Shown piece after piece: positions 56,722-64,000 of a stretch of DNA of 64,000 nt. This DNA comes from Aldehydirespirator sp028819505. Lineage in GTDB: Bacteria; Actinomycetota; Acidimicrobiia; Acidimicrobiales; Aldehydirespiratoraceae. Position 1 is the first letter of the stretch. Each line of letters opens with the position of its first letter. The position numbers were made by a program, and so were the translations under genes. The DNA is taken from contig OZ242297.1 of NCBI GenBank assembly GCA_965207755.1, positions 372,001-436,000 of the forward strand, in the 5' to 3' direction. The notes under the pieces were generated by a model. The model was not told where the DNA came from. It was given only the letters and a program-made list of their open reading frames with translations, and did no database searches.

Positions 56722-57615
56722 ATGGACGCTCCGGTGCATGCTCTGAGGTCGATGCTCTTCATCCCCGGCGACCGCCACGACCTCATCTCCAAGGCGGTGC
56801 GATCAGGCGCGGACGCCGTGATCGTCGACCTCGAGGACGCGGTGGCGCCCTCCGAGAAGCCGAAGGCGCGGGCCGCGCTGGCGGAACTGCCCGACGCCCC
56901 GATCCCCCTCTACGTGCGGACCAACGCGCCCAGCACCGAGATGTTCTGGGACGATGTGGTCGCGGCCGGCCGTGCCGGCGTCGCGGGCCTGGTGATCCCC
57001 AAAGCCGAGAGCCCGACGGTGCTGCACGAGCTCGACGGCGCCCTCCGTGCGCTGGAGATGTCGTCCGGGTCCGGAGCCGGATCGATTGTCGTGGCCCCGA
57101 TGATCGAGAGTGCCGTGGGCGTGCGGGCCACCTACGACATGGTCCGCAGCAGCGACCGGGTGGCCACCGTGCTGTTCGGCAGCGGCGAGCAGGGCGACCT
57201 GGTGGCTGATCTCGGGGTGGAGTGGACCCCGGAGGGCACCGGCCTCATGCACGCCCGCTCCAAGGTGCTGCTCGACGCCCGTGCCGCCGGCCTGGAGCAT
57301 CCCATGGACGCGGTGTTCATGGACTTCCGGGACCTCGACGCCCTGCGCACCGAGTGCGAGCTGGCTCGCCGCCTCGGATACGGGGGCAAGGTCGGGATCC
57401 ACCCCGCGCAGATCCCGGTCATCAACGACGTGTTCACCCCGTCGGAGCAGCAGGTCGCTCACAGCCGCCGCATCATCGACGAGTTCGAGGGGGCCCTGGC
57501 CGAGGGGAGGGCCTCGATCGCGGTGGACGGCAGGATGGTGGACTACGCGGTGGCCCGGGTGGCCCGCACCGTTCTCGCCCGGGCCGAACTAGCGGCCCGG
57601 GCCGCCGACCGCTAG
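56722..57615 (+). CDS. CitE/HpcH-type lyase (citramalyl- or malyl-CoA lyase-like)
   Basis: A 297-residue HpcH/HpaI aldolase-family enzyme: LRSMLFIPGDRHDLISKAVR, ADAVIVDLEDAVAPSEKPKA (metal and catalytic acidic residues), VVAPMIESAVGVRATYDMVR and GGKVGIHPAQIPVINDVFTP are the family blocks. It cleaves or forms a C-C bond of a beta-hydroxyacyl-CoA such as citramalyl-CoA or malyl-CoA. The genes around it supply the CoA-ester dehydrogenase and hydratase that would produce such a substrate. Confidence 0.88.
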   Translation: MDAPVHALRSMLFIPGDRHDLISKAVRSGADAVIVDLEDAVAPSEKPKARAALAELPDAPIPLYVRTNAPSTEMFWDDVVAAGRAGVAGLVIPKAESPTVLHELDGALRALEMSSGSGAGSIVVAPMIESAVGVRATYDMVRSSDRVATVLFGSGEQGDLVADLGVEWTPEGTGLMHARSKVLLDARAAGLEHPMDAVFMDFRDLDALRTECELARRLGYGGKVGIHPAQIPVINDVFTPSEQQVAHSRRIIDEFEGALAEGRASIAVDGRMVDYAVARVARTVLARAELAARAADR

Positions 57616-57639
57616 AAGCCGAGCCGACGGGGAGCGTTC

Positions 57640-58737
57640 ATGACACGCAGCCGCTACATCGCAGACGGGGTCGGCGTGGCCGTGATCGGCGCCGGGTCCA
57701 TCGGCACCCTGAGGGCCCAGATCGCCCATCGCCACCCCTGCGTGGACTTCCTCGCAGTCTGCGACGTGATCGGCGAGAAGGCGCAGGCCCTGGCCGAGGC
57801 CTGCGGCGCCGACGCCTGGTCCACCGACGCGGCCGAGCTGATCGCCCGGCCCGAGGTCGACGCGGTGATCGTGGCCTCCACCGAGGACGCCCACTTCGAC
57901 CCGGCCATGGGCTCGATCACCGCCCGCAAGCCGGCGCTGGTGGAGAAGCCGCTGACGATCCTGCCCGACGAGGCCGAGAAGCTGCTGGCCGCGTCCGACG
58001 AGTACAGCGTGGCGCTGTACACCGGGTTCACCCAGCGCTTCCGCCGCCGCTACCTGGCCATCAAGGAGCACGTTCTGCGGGGCCATGTGGGCCGGGTCAC
58101 CAGCGCCAAGGCGACCATCTACCTGACCGAGGCCGTGGCTCGCTCGGTCATCTCGCGGGCCGGCACGACCACACCCTCGATCAACACCATGACCTACCTG
58201 CTCGACCTGCTCTTCTGGTACCTCGACGGCCCGCTGCCGGCGTCGGCCTACGCGGCCTCGTCGCGGGGCAGGATCCACGACGACTGCGCCGCCCCCGACG
58301 CCACCTGGAGCGTGCTCACCTTCGATGACGGGATGGTCGCCAACCTCGGCGTTAGCTGGGAGCTGCCCGAGTTCTGGCCCGCCTACGTGGCGTCGATGGA
58401 CTTCGAGCTGTTCGGCCGCGACGGCACGATCAGCGTCAAGGACGACCACCGCGACGTGCTGATGGCCAGCCGGGTGCCGGTGCCCGCCCCCTACACGCCC
58501 GACGTGACCATGAACGTGGCCCTGCTGGGCTCGTACATGCCCGGCGACTGGGCCCTGGGCGAGCACTTCGGAGCGATGCAGGAGGAGACCCACGCGTTCA
58601 TCAACAGCGTGGGCCAGCGGCGCCGGGACCCGATCCTCGCTACCGGCGAGGAGGGGTTGAACGTGCTGACGGTGTCGCGGGCCGTGGACGCCGCCTCCCT
58701 CACGGGAGAGGCCGTGCCCATCACCTGGGGCCAGTGA
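57640..58737 (+). CDS. Gfo/Idh/MocA-family oxidoreductase (second)
   Basis: A 365-residue oxidoreductase: VGVAVIGAGSIGTLRAQIAH Rossmann motif, KPALVEKPLTILPDEAEKLL with the EKP motif, and TPSINTMTYLLDLLFWYLDG in the beta domain. It starts at ATG 57640, 24 bases after the lyase, and overlaps the CoA-transferase by GTGA. The enzyme probably acts on a keto or hydroxy intermediate of the same pathway. Confidence 0.85.
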   Translation: MTRSRYIADGVGVAVIGAGSIGTLRAQIAHRHPCVDFLAVCDVIGEKAQALAEACGADAWSTDAAELIARPEVDAVIVASTEDAHFDPAMGSITARKPALVEKPLTILPDEAEKLLAASDEYSVALYTGFTQRFRRRYLAIKEHVLRGHVGRVTSAKATIYLTEAVARSVISRAGTTTPSINTMTYLLDLLFWYLDGPLPASAYAASSRGRIHDDCAAPDATWSVLTFDDGMVANLGVSWELPEFWPAYVASMDFELFGRDGTISVKDDHRDVLMASRVPVPAPYTPDVTMNVALLGSYMPGDWALGEHFGAMQEETHAFINSVGQRRRDPILATGEEGLNVLTVSRAVDAASLTGEAVPITWGQ

Positions 58738-59957
58738 CGGCAGCCGTGGGAGCCATGCTGGAGGGCGTCACCGTCCTGGAGCTCGGCCAGGTCATCGCGG
58801 GCACGTTCGGGGGGACCATTCTCGCCGACATGGGCGCCGAGGTGATCAAGGTCGAGCCCCACCGGGGCGACACCGCCCGCAACCCGAGCATCGCGCCGCT
58901 GCGGGGCGAGAGCGCCATCCACCTGTTCATGAACCGGGGCAAGCGCAGCGTGGTGCTCGACCTCAAGAGCGACCGGGGCCTGGACCTGTTCTACCGGCTG
59001 GTGGAGACCGCCGACGTGGTGATCGACAACTTCCGGCCCGGGGTGATGGATCGGCTCGGCATCGACCACGAGTCCCTGAAGGCCCGCAACCCCGACATCA
59101 TCACGGCCACCGTCACCGGCTTCGGCGAGACGGGCCCCCTGCGGGACAAGGCCGCTTTCGACCTCGTCATCCAGGCCTACAGCGGCCACATGGACTACAC
59201 CGGTGAGCCCGACGGTCCCCCGGCCCGGGTGGGCACGCCGCTGGCCGACCTGGCCGGCGGCATCTATGCCTGCATCTCGATCCTGGGCGCGCTCTGCGGG
59301 CGCGAGCTCCACGGCTCCGGCCGCCACGCCGACGTGTCCATGCTCGACTCGCTGGTGTCGCTACTGGCCTACGACGGCCTCGACTACCTGAACTCCGGCC
59401 GGGTGGCCACCCGCCAGGGCACCGCCCACAGCCACATGGTCCCCTGGCAGGCGTTCACGACCCGCGACGGCCATGCGGTGGTGGTGGCCCGCGACGAGAA
59501 GTTCTGGCGCAACCTCTGCGAGGCCATCGATCGGCGGGACCTGATCGACGATCCCCGCAGCCGCGACAACGCCGCCCGGGTGGCCAACCGGGACTTCGTG
59601 GTGGGTGAGCTCGAAGCCGTCTTCGCCCGGATGACCAGCGCCGAGCTGACCCAACTGCTCGACGGCTACGACATCCCCTCAGCCCCGGTCAACGACATGG
59701 CCGCGGTGCTGGCCGACGACCATGTGATCGCCCGCGGCATGGTCCGCACCTACCAACACCCCACCCTGGGCGAGGTCCGCTACCAGCCCAGCCCCATGAA
59801 GCTCAGCGGCTGGCAGCAGCCCGACCGCCACGCCCCCATGCTGGGCGAGGACACCGAGTCCGTCCTGTCGGAGCGCCTCGGCCTCGCCGGCCATGAGATC
59901 GCCGCGCTGGCCGCCGAGGGTGCGATCGGGGTGCTCGACCCCCTCTCCGACGGCTAG
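58734..59957 (+). CDS. CaiB/BaiF family III CoA-transferase
   Basis: A 407-residue CoA-transferase: LEGVTVLELGQVIAGTFGGT opening, MGAEVIKVEPHRGDTARNPS, NRGKRSVVLDLKSDRGLDLF and GTPLADLAGGIYACISILGA with the catalytic Asp that forms the acyl anhydride. It transfers CoA between acids. GTG 58734 overlaps the upstream stop. The CitE-like lyase, oxidoreductase and this gene form one operon. It is only distantly like the second family member at 61.9 kb. Confidence 0.9.
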   Translation: MTAAVGAMLEGVTVLELGQVIAGTFGGTILADMGAEVIKVEPHRGDTARNPSIAPLRGESAIHLFMNRGKRSVVLDLKSDRGLDLFYRLVETADVVIDNFRPGVMDRLGIDHESLKARNPDIITATVTGFGETGPLRDKAAFDLVIQAYSGHMDYTGEPDGPPARVGTPLADLAGGIYACISILGALCGRELHGSGRHADVSMLDSLVSLLAYDGLDYLNSGRVATRQGTAHSHMVPWQAFTTRDGHAVVVARDEKFWRNLCEAIDRRDLIDDPRSRDNAARVANRDFVVGELEAVFARMTSAELTQLLDGYDIPSAPVNDMAAVLADDHVIARGMVRTYQHPTLGEVRYQPSPMKLSGWQQPDRHAPMLGEDTESVLSERLGLAGHEIAALAAEGAIGVLDPLSDG

Positions 59958-59963
59958 TGCTCT

Positions 59964-60056
59964 GAGTCGCAAATTCATGCGGCTCGTTCAGGCCTCCGCT
60001 GGAATCTCGGGTTGGTTCTGCGCGCTCAATCCACAATACCGAACCGAGAAATCTGG
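59964..60056 (+). repeat. Dispersed repeat A, copy 2
   Basis: Closely similar to 6481-6575, including GGAATCTCGGGTTGGTTCTG and ACCGAGAAATCTGG, in the same orientation and again just after a plus-strand stop codon. The remaining bases up to 60211 show no gene. Confidence 0.8.
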
Positions 60057-60211
60057 CGGCGACGTGTGCAGTCGTGGTGTGTGGCGGGTCTGGTTGAGCG
60101 ACCTGCCAAGTCTCTGACCTCGCTCTATGGACCACACGGTTCCGCAACCGTGCTCACGGCATGCCACTGGCTGCCATGGGCGAGACACGCCCTCGCTGCC
60201 CGAAGGTCTGC

Positions 60212-60721
60212 TCAGCCCGCTCCGGCGGCGTTCATCACGAAGGCGAGCAGGGTGTAGTAGCCCACCAGCGTGCTCAGCTCCACCACCCCCGACGGGCCCA
60301 GGCGGTCCTGGGCCGAGCCCCAGGCGGCGTCCGACACCGTCGAGGCGCCGCACAGCTCCCGGACGAACCCGACGATGGCGCGGTCGGGCGAGTCCACCTC
60401 GTCGCCATGGCGGAGCGCGGCGATGGTCTCCTCCGACACCCCGGCCGCCCGGGCCAGGCCAATGTGGCTGTCCCACTCGAAGTCGCAGCGGTGGGCCTTG
60501 GCCGCAGCGATGATGGCCAACTCCCGGTCGTGGTCGCTCAAGGACCCCTCGTAGCGGATCTGGTGGCCCAGCTCGGCCGCGGGCCGGGCCATCTCCGGGA
60601 CGTGCAGAAGCACCTCGAACGGGCGGATCATCCTGCCGCGGCTCTCCACGACCCAGTCGAACACCGCCTGCTGGGCCTCGCTGAGGTCGCCGCGCTCGTC
60701 GAGGAGCGGGATCCGGGCCAT
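60212..60721 (-). CDS. Carboxymuconolactone decarboxylase (AhpD-like) family protein
   Basis: A 169-residue all-helical protein. LSDHDRELAIIAAAKAHRCD and FEWDSHIGLARAAGVSEETI fit the CMD fold, with Glu and His of EWDSH in the active-site area. Only one of the two AhpD Cys positions is clear (HRCDFEWDSH), so peroxidase activity is doubtful, and lactone decarboxylation or another small-acid reaction is possible. It starts one base after the amidohydrolase stop, so the two are coupled. Confidence 0.85.
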   Translation of the reverse strand: MARIPLLDERGDLSEAQQAVFDWVVESRGRMIRPFEVLLHVPEMARPAAELGHQIRYEGSLSDHDRELAIIAAAKAHRCDFEWDSHIGLARAAGVSEETIAALRHGDEVDSPDRAIVGFVRELCGASTVSDAAWGSAQDRLGPSGVVELSTLVGYYTLLAFVMNAAGAG

Positions 60722-60722
60722 G

Positions 60723-61808
60723 TCAGACCCCGATCCCGAACAGGCGGGCCGCGTTGGCGCCCAGGATCCGGCGGCGGGACTGCTCGGTGAGCCGGGCCTC
60801 GGCCAGGAAGGCCAGCGGGTCGGTGGGACCCATGTCGAACGGGTAGTCGGTCCCGAGCAGGACCTGGGTGTCGCCGAAGGTCTCCACCAGGTACTCGACC
60901 ATTCCCGGCTCGAACACCGTGGTGTCGAAGTGCAGCTTGCGCAGGTACTCGCTGGGCTTGCGGTCGATGTGGCGGCGCAGTTCGGGGCGAACGCCGTAGG
61001 CGTGGTCGGTGCGGGCGAAGTAGTAGGGCAGATAGCCGCCGCCGTGGACCACCACCATCCGGAGCTCGGGGTGGCGGTGCCACACCCCGCCCAGGATCAT
61101 GCGGGACACCGCCAGCGTGGACGCCAGCGGCATGCACACCACGTTGACCAGGTAGTAGTCGTCCATCCGCTGGCCGTGGGTGAACCCCTGGGGATGCATG
61201 ATCACGGTCATGCCCAGCTCGACGGCCTTCTCCCACACCGGGTCGTAGCGGCGGTCGTCCAGGTCGCCGCCGTTCACGTCGGCGTTGATCTCGAAGCCGC
61301 CCATGCCGAAGTCCCGGCGGGCCTCGACCATCACCTCGACGGCCAGCTCGGGATGGTCCATGGGCAGGTTGGCCACCGCCGCGAACCTCTCGGGGTGCTG
61401 GGCCACCACCTCGGCGAGGCGCTCATGCTGGAGGCGGCAGGCCTTGACCGCATGCTCGGCGTCCAGCCAGTAGAAGTACTCGCCGGGCGACACCGACAGG
61501 ATCTGCATGTCGATGCCCTGCTTGTCCATGTCCTCGATCCGGGCCTCGGCCTGCTCGAACCTGGCCACCATCTCGGGCCGGCTGCGCAGCTCCCGGTTGT
61601 AGCGGAGGCTCTCGGGCGGCGAGAAGAACGAGCGCGGGTCCATCTCGGGCGAGAAGTGCGGCTTGGCCAGTGCCGAGGCCGCGGGCACCGACAGGTGGGA
61701 GTGCACGTCGATGCACAGGCACGGCGGCTTGGGCGCCGCCGACCGCTCCCATCTGGGCCCCAGCTCGGGCCACCACTCGGCCGGCGCTTCGGATTCGGCT
61801 GCGGTCAT
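60723..61808 (-). CDS. ACMSD-like amidohydrolase (second)
   Basis: A 361-residue amidohydrolase-2 enzyme. ATG 61808 has GAGGAG 6 bases upstream. CIDVHSHLSVPAAS is the metal motif; VIMHPQGFTHGQRMDDYYLV, MVVVHGGGYLPYYFARTDHA and LLGTDYPFDMGPTDP are the other ligands. It shares layout with the gene at 44.9 kb but differs in sequence. It is coupled to the CMD protein, a common pair in degradation of aromatic or lactone intermediates. Confidence 0.88.
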   Translation of the reverse strand: MTAAESEAPAEWWPELGPRWERSAAPKPPCLCIDVHSHLSVPAASALAKPHFSPEMDPRSFFSPPESLRYNRELRSRPEMVARFEQAEARIEDMDKQGIDMQILSVSPGEYFYWLDAEHAVKACRLQHERLAEVVAQHPERFAAVANLPMDHPELAVEVMVEARRDFGMGGFEINADVNGGDLDDRRYDPVWEKAVELGMTVIMHPQGFTHGQRMDDYYLVNVVCMPLASTLAVSRMILGGVWHRHPELRMVVVHGGGYLPYYFARTDHAYGVRPELRRHIDRKPSEYLRKLHFDTTVFEPGMVEYLVETFGDTQVLLGTDYPFDMGPTDPLAFLAEARLTEQSRRRILGANAARLFGIGV

Positions 61809-61872
61809 GGCGACTCCTCGATGGTCGTGGCCGCCCGCGGCTGCGGGCCGGCGCCGGTCGGGCTCCGGGGGC

Positions 61873-63075
61873 TCACTCGACGGTGGTGACCCCGGCGGCC
61901 ACCAGCTCCGAGATCGCGGCGGCGTCGAGGCCCAGCTCGCCCGCCAGCACCTCACGGCTGTGCTGGCCCAGCGTGGGTGGCGGCCGGCGTATGGCCGCGG
62001 GCGTGCCGAACATCCTGAAGGGCACCCCGGTGAGGGCCACCTCGCCTGCCGTCGGGTGCTCGACAGTGGTCACCATGCCCCGAGCCGCCGTCTGCGGCGA
62101 GGCCAGCGCCTCGGCGACCGAGTTGATCGGCACGCAGGGAATGCCGTCGGCCTCGAGGTCGGCGCTCCACTCGGTCCGGGTGCGGGTGACCATGCGGTCG
62201 CGGATCAGGCCGTCGAGCAGGTCGCGGTTGGCGACCCGGTCGGTGTTGCGGGCGAAGCGAGGGTCCGAGGACCACCCGTCGCAGCCCAGGACCTGGGCGA
62301 ACCGGGCGAACTGGGTGTCGTTGCCCACCGTCACCACCAACTCGCCGTCGGCGGTGGGGTAGGTCCGGTAGGGCACGATGTTGGGATGGCCGTTGCCGTA
62401 GCGGACTGCCTCGGCCCCGCTCACCAGGTGGTTGGCGGCCACGTTGGCCAGCATCTGGAGTCCGGTGTCGTGCAGCGACAGCTCGATCCGCTGTCCCCTG
62501 CCGGTTCGCCCGCGGGCCGCCAGCCCGCCCAGCACCGACATGGCGGCCAGCATCCCGGTGCAGACGTCCACGATGGCCACACCCAGCTTCATCGACTCGC
62601 CGTCGGGCTCGCCCGTGATGGCCATCAGACCGGTCTCGGCCTGCAGGATGAAGTCGTAGCCCGGCATGGCCGCCTTGGGACCGGTGGCTCCGTAGCCGGA
62701 GATGGTGGCCCGCACCGCGGCCGGGGCCTCCTCGGCGTACCACTCGTCGGTGAAGCCCCACCGGTCGAGGGTGCCGATCTTGAAGTTGTCCAGCACGACG
62801 TCCGCGCCCCGGATCAGCTCGGCCAGGATCTCCAGGCCCCGAGGTTGACCCAGGTCCAGCGTGAGGCTCCGCTTGTTGCGGTTGACCCCCAGGAAGTAGG
62901 CGGCCTCGGTTCCCGCGAACGGCGGGCCCCAGGCCCGGGTGTCGTCGCCTGAGCCGGGCCGCTCGACCTTGATGACGTCGGCGCCCATGTCGCCGAGCCA
63001 CATGGCGCACAGCGGGCCGGCGAGCACCCGGGTGAGGTCCACCACCCGGACACCGTCCAGCGCACCCTCGGACAC
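61873..63075 (-). CDS. CaiB/BaiF family III CoA-transferase (second)
   Basis: A 400-residue CoA-transferase: LDGVRVVDLTRVLAGPLCAM, DMGADVIKVERPGSGDDTRA, NRNKRSLTLDLGQPRGLEIL and VAIVDVCTGMLAAMSVLGGL with the catalytic Asp. ATG/GTG near 63075 gives the normal N-terminus. It lies 65 bases upstream of the amidohydrolase on the same strand and follows an enoyl-CoA hydratase after a short repeat. Confidence 0.9.
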   Translation of the reverse strand: MSEGALDGVRVVDLTRVLAGPLCAMWLGDMGADVIKVERPGSGDDTRAWGPPFAGTEAAYFLGVNRNKRSLTLDLGQPRGLEILAELIRGADVVLDNFKIGTLDRWGFTDEWYAEEAPAAVRATISGYGATGPKAAMPGYDFILQAETGLMAITGEPDGESMKLGVAIVDVCTGMLAAMSVLGGLAARGRTGRGQRIELSLHDTGLQMLANVAANHLVSGAEAVRYGNGHPNIVPYRTYPTADGELVVTVGNDTQFARFAQVLGCDGWSSDPRFARNTDRVANRDLLDGLIRDRMVTRTRTEWSADLEADGIPCVPINSVAEALASPQTAARGMVTTVEHPTAGEVALTGVPFRMFGTPAAIRRPPPTLGQHSREVLAGELGLDAAAISELVAAGVTTVE

Positions 63076-63078
63076 GCT

Positions 63079-63150
63079 CAGAGGCCCCGCGGAACGACGA
63101 GCGAGCCCGGCCCATGCGGGCGGGGCCGTGGCCCGAGCGGCCCGCAGGCC
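63079..63150 (+). repeat. Dispersed repeat B, copy 6 (partial)
   Basis: Has GAGCCCGGCCCATGCGGGCG and GCCGTGGCCCGAGCGGCCCG, then diverges. It fills the gap between the enoyl-CoA hydratase and CoA-transferase genes. Confidence 0.7.
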
Positions 63151-63166
63151 CGCGCCGCCATCGCGG

Positions 63167-64000
63167 TCAGCCCTCCCGGGCCCGGCGTGAGGACTCGCTC
63201 TGGTTGCGGCCCTCGTCGAAGTCGTCCATGTAGGTGTCGAGCGCGGCCCGGTTGCGCTCCCGGAACTGGTGGAAGTCGGCCGGACGCTTCTCCAGGAAGG
63301 CGTTCATGCCCTCGAGCGACTCCTCGGTGCCCCAGATGTTGGCCAGCAGCTCCATCCCGTGCTGCCACGACGGGTAGAGCGCGTCGCTGTCGAAGTTGAG
63401 CGACACCTTCGTGGACCGGATGGTCTGGGAGCTGTAGCCCTTGATCTGGGCCACCACCTCCTCGACCCGGCCCAGCAGCTCGCCCGCAGGCACGGCCTCG
63501 TTGGCGAGACCGATGTCGGCCGCTTCGGCGCCCGAGTACCGCTTGCACAGGAAGATCATCTCCTTGGCCCGCCGCTCGCCGATGAGCTTGCCGATGTACT
63601 GGGTCGCCCCGACGGTGGGGCAGGCCCCGACCCGGGCGCCAGTCTGGCCGAAGATCGAGTCCTCGGACGCGATCACGAGGTCGCACCACAGCATCAGCTC
63701 GTGCCCGCCGCCCACGCAGGCGCCCTCGACCATGGCGATCACCGGGATGGGAAGGTTGCGGCAGGTCATGGCCACCTTCTGCATCCGGTCGTTCCACATG
63801 TACGAGTTGGCCTTGTTGAGCTTCATCATGGCGTGGAAGTCGCCGCCCGCCGAGAAGTGGCCGCCGACCCCGTACACCACCGCGGCGACGATGGTGGGGT
63901 CCTCGCGGGTGGAGTTGAGCGCGTCGGCGAGCTCGTCGAGGGTCTGCTCGCGGAAGGCATTGCGCACCTCGGGACGGTTGATGCCGATCCAGGCGGCATC
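63167..64000 (-). CDS. Enoyl-CoA hydratase/isomerase family protein, MenB/BadI-like (partial)
   Basis: The 5' end is outside the window: the frame is open to 64000 and reads DAAWIGINRPEVRNAF before the GTG at 63967. VVYGVGGHFSAGGDFHAMMK and VEGACVGGGHELMLWCDLVI form the oxyanion hole of crotonases. CKRYSGAEAADIGLANEAVP resembles BadI (2-ketocyclohexanecarboxyl-CoA hydrolase) and MenB-type members, which catalyse Dieckmann-type ring closure or opening. It is upstream of and co-oriented with the CoA-transferase and amidohydrolase genes. Confidence 0.85.
   Translation of the reverse strand, partial: DAAWIGINRPEVRNAFREQTLDELADALNSTREDPTIVAAVVYGVGGHFSAGGDFHAMMKLNKANSYMWNDRMQKVAMTCRNLPIPVIAMVEGACVGGGHELMLWCDLVIASEDSIFGQTGARVGACPTVGATQYIGKLIGERRAKEMIFLCKRYSGAEAADIGLANEAVPAGELLGRVEEVVAQIKGYSSQTIRSTKVSLNFDSDALYPSWQHGMELLANIWGTEESLEGMNAFLEKRPADFHQFRERNRAALDTYMDDFDEGRNQSESSRRAREG

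Overview
The window is high-GC DNA from an actinobacterium. The class Acidimicrobiia is my best guess (inference) from the NDMA-dependent alcohol dehydrogenase, the RpoB/RpoC/L12 sequence types, many GTG starts, and a catabolic repertoire rich in CaiB-type CoA-transferases, amidohydrolases and NitT/TauT transporters. No rRNA gene is present, so I cannot go below class.

Layout. (1) 1-6.5 kb: 3' end of a Rieske ring-hydroxylating oxygenase, a wrecked vapBC locus fused to a fragment of a GHKL-type ATPase, a cytosine-deaminase-like amidohydrolase, an NDMA-dependent alcohol dehydrogenase, and a MoxR ATPase/VWA pair. (2) 6.5-22.4 kb: an accessory, defence-type island, partly more AT-rich. It holds a three-gene cassette headed by a TIGR04255-type protein, an IS1380-family insertion with visible ends, two CRISPR-like repeats flanking one spacer, a UvrD-type helicase/PD-(D/E)XK nuclease, a BPTD_3080-like Res subunit with its methyltransferase, an XRE-ImmA/IrrE regulator with a PIN toxin, and a DUF4143 ATPase. 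(3) 22.6-38.6 kb, all on the minus strand: the transcription/translation core tRNA-Thr, tRNA-Met, sigma/anti-sigma, tRNA-Trp, secE, nusG, rplK, rplA, rplJ, rplL, three unrelated genes, rpoB, rpoC, rpsL, rpsG. Unusual points are a missing rpmG, no fusA/tuf after rpsG, a repeat tail on L10, Arg88 in S12, and changed residues in the rifampicin region of RpoB. (4) 38.7-64 kb: a large catabolic region with a GntR-FCD regulator, a NitT/TauT-type ABC importer with two ATPases, two Gfo/Idh/MocA oxidoreductases, two ACMSD-like amidohydrolases, two CaiB CoA-transferases, an acyl-CoA dehydrogenase, a split MaoC hydratase, a CitE-like lyase, a DRE-TIM aldolase, a creatinase-like M24 protein and a PEP-synthase-like protein.

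How the genes may work together. The importer (48-53 kb) and the CoA-transferase, acyl-CoA dehydrogenase, split hydratase and CitE lyase set (53-60 kb) fit import of a small organic acid, CoA activation, dehydrogenation, hydration and retro-aldol cleavage, as in the methylsuccinyl/mesaconyl/citramalyl-CoA sequence. The substrate is not known. Two dispersed repeat families, one with about six copies and one with two, sit at gene ends across the window and join the island to the core and catabolic regions.

The most interesting items for follow-up are the TIGR04255 cassette, the CRISPR-like mini-array beside the IS, the L10 repeat tail, the dispersed repeat families and the unassigned catabolic cluster.
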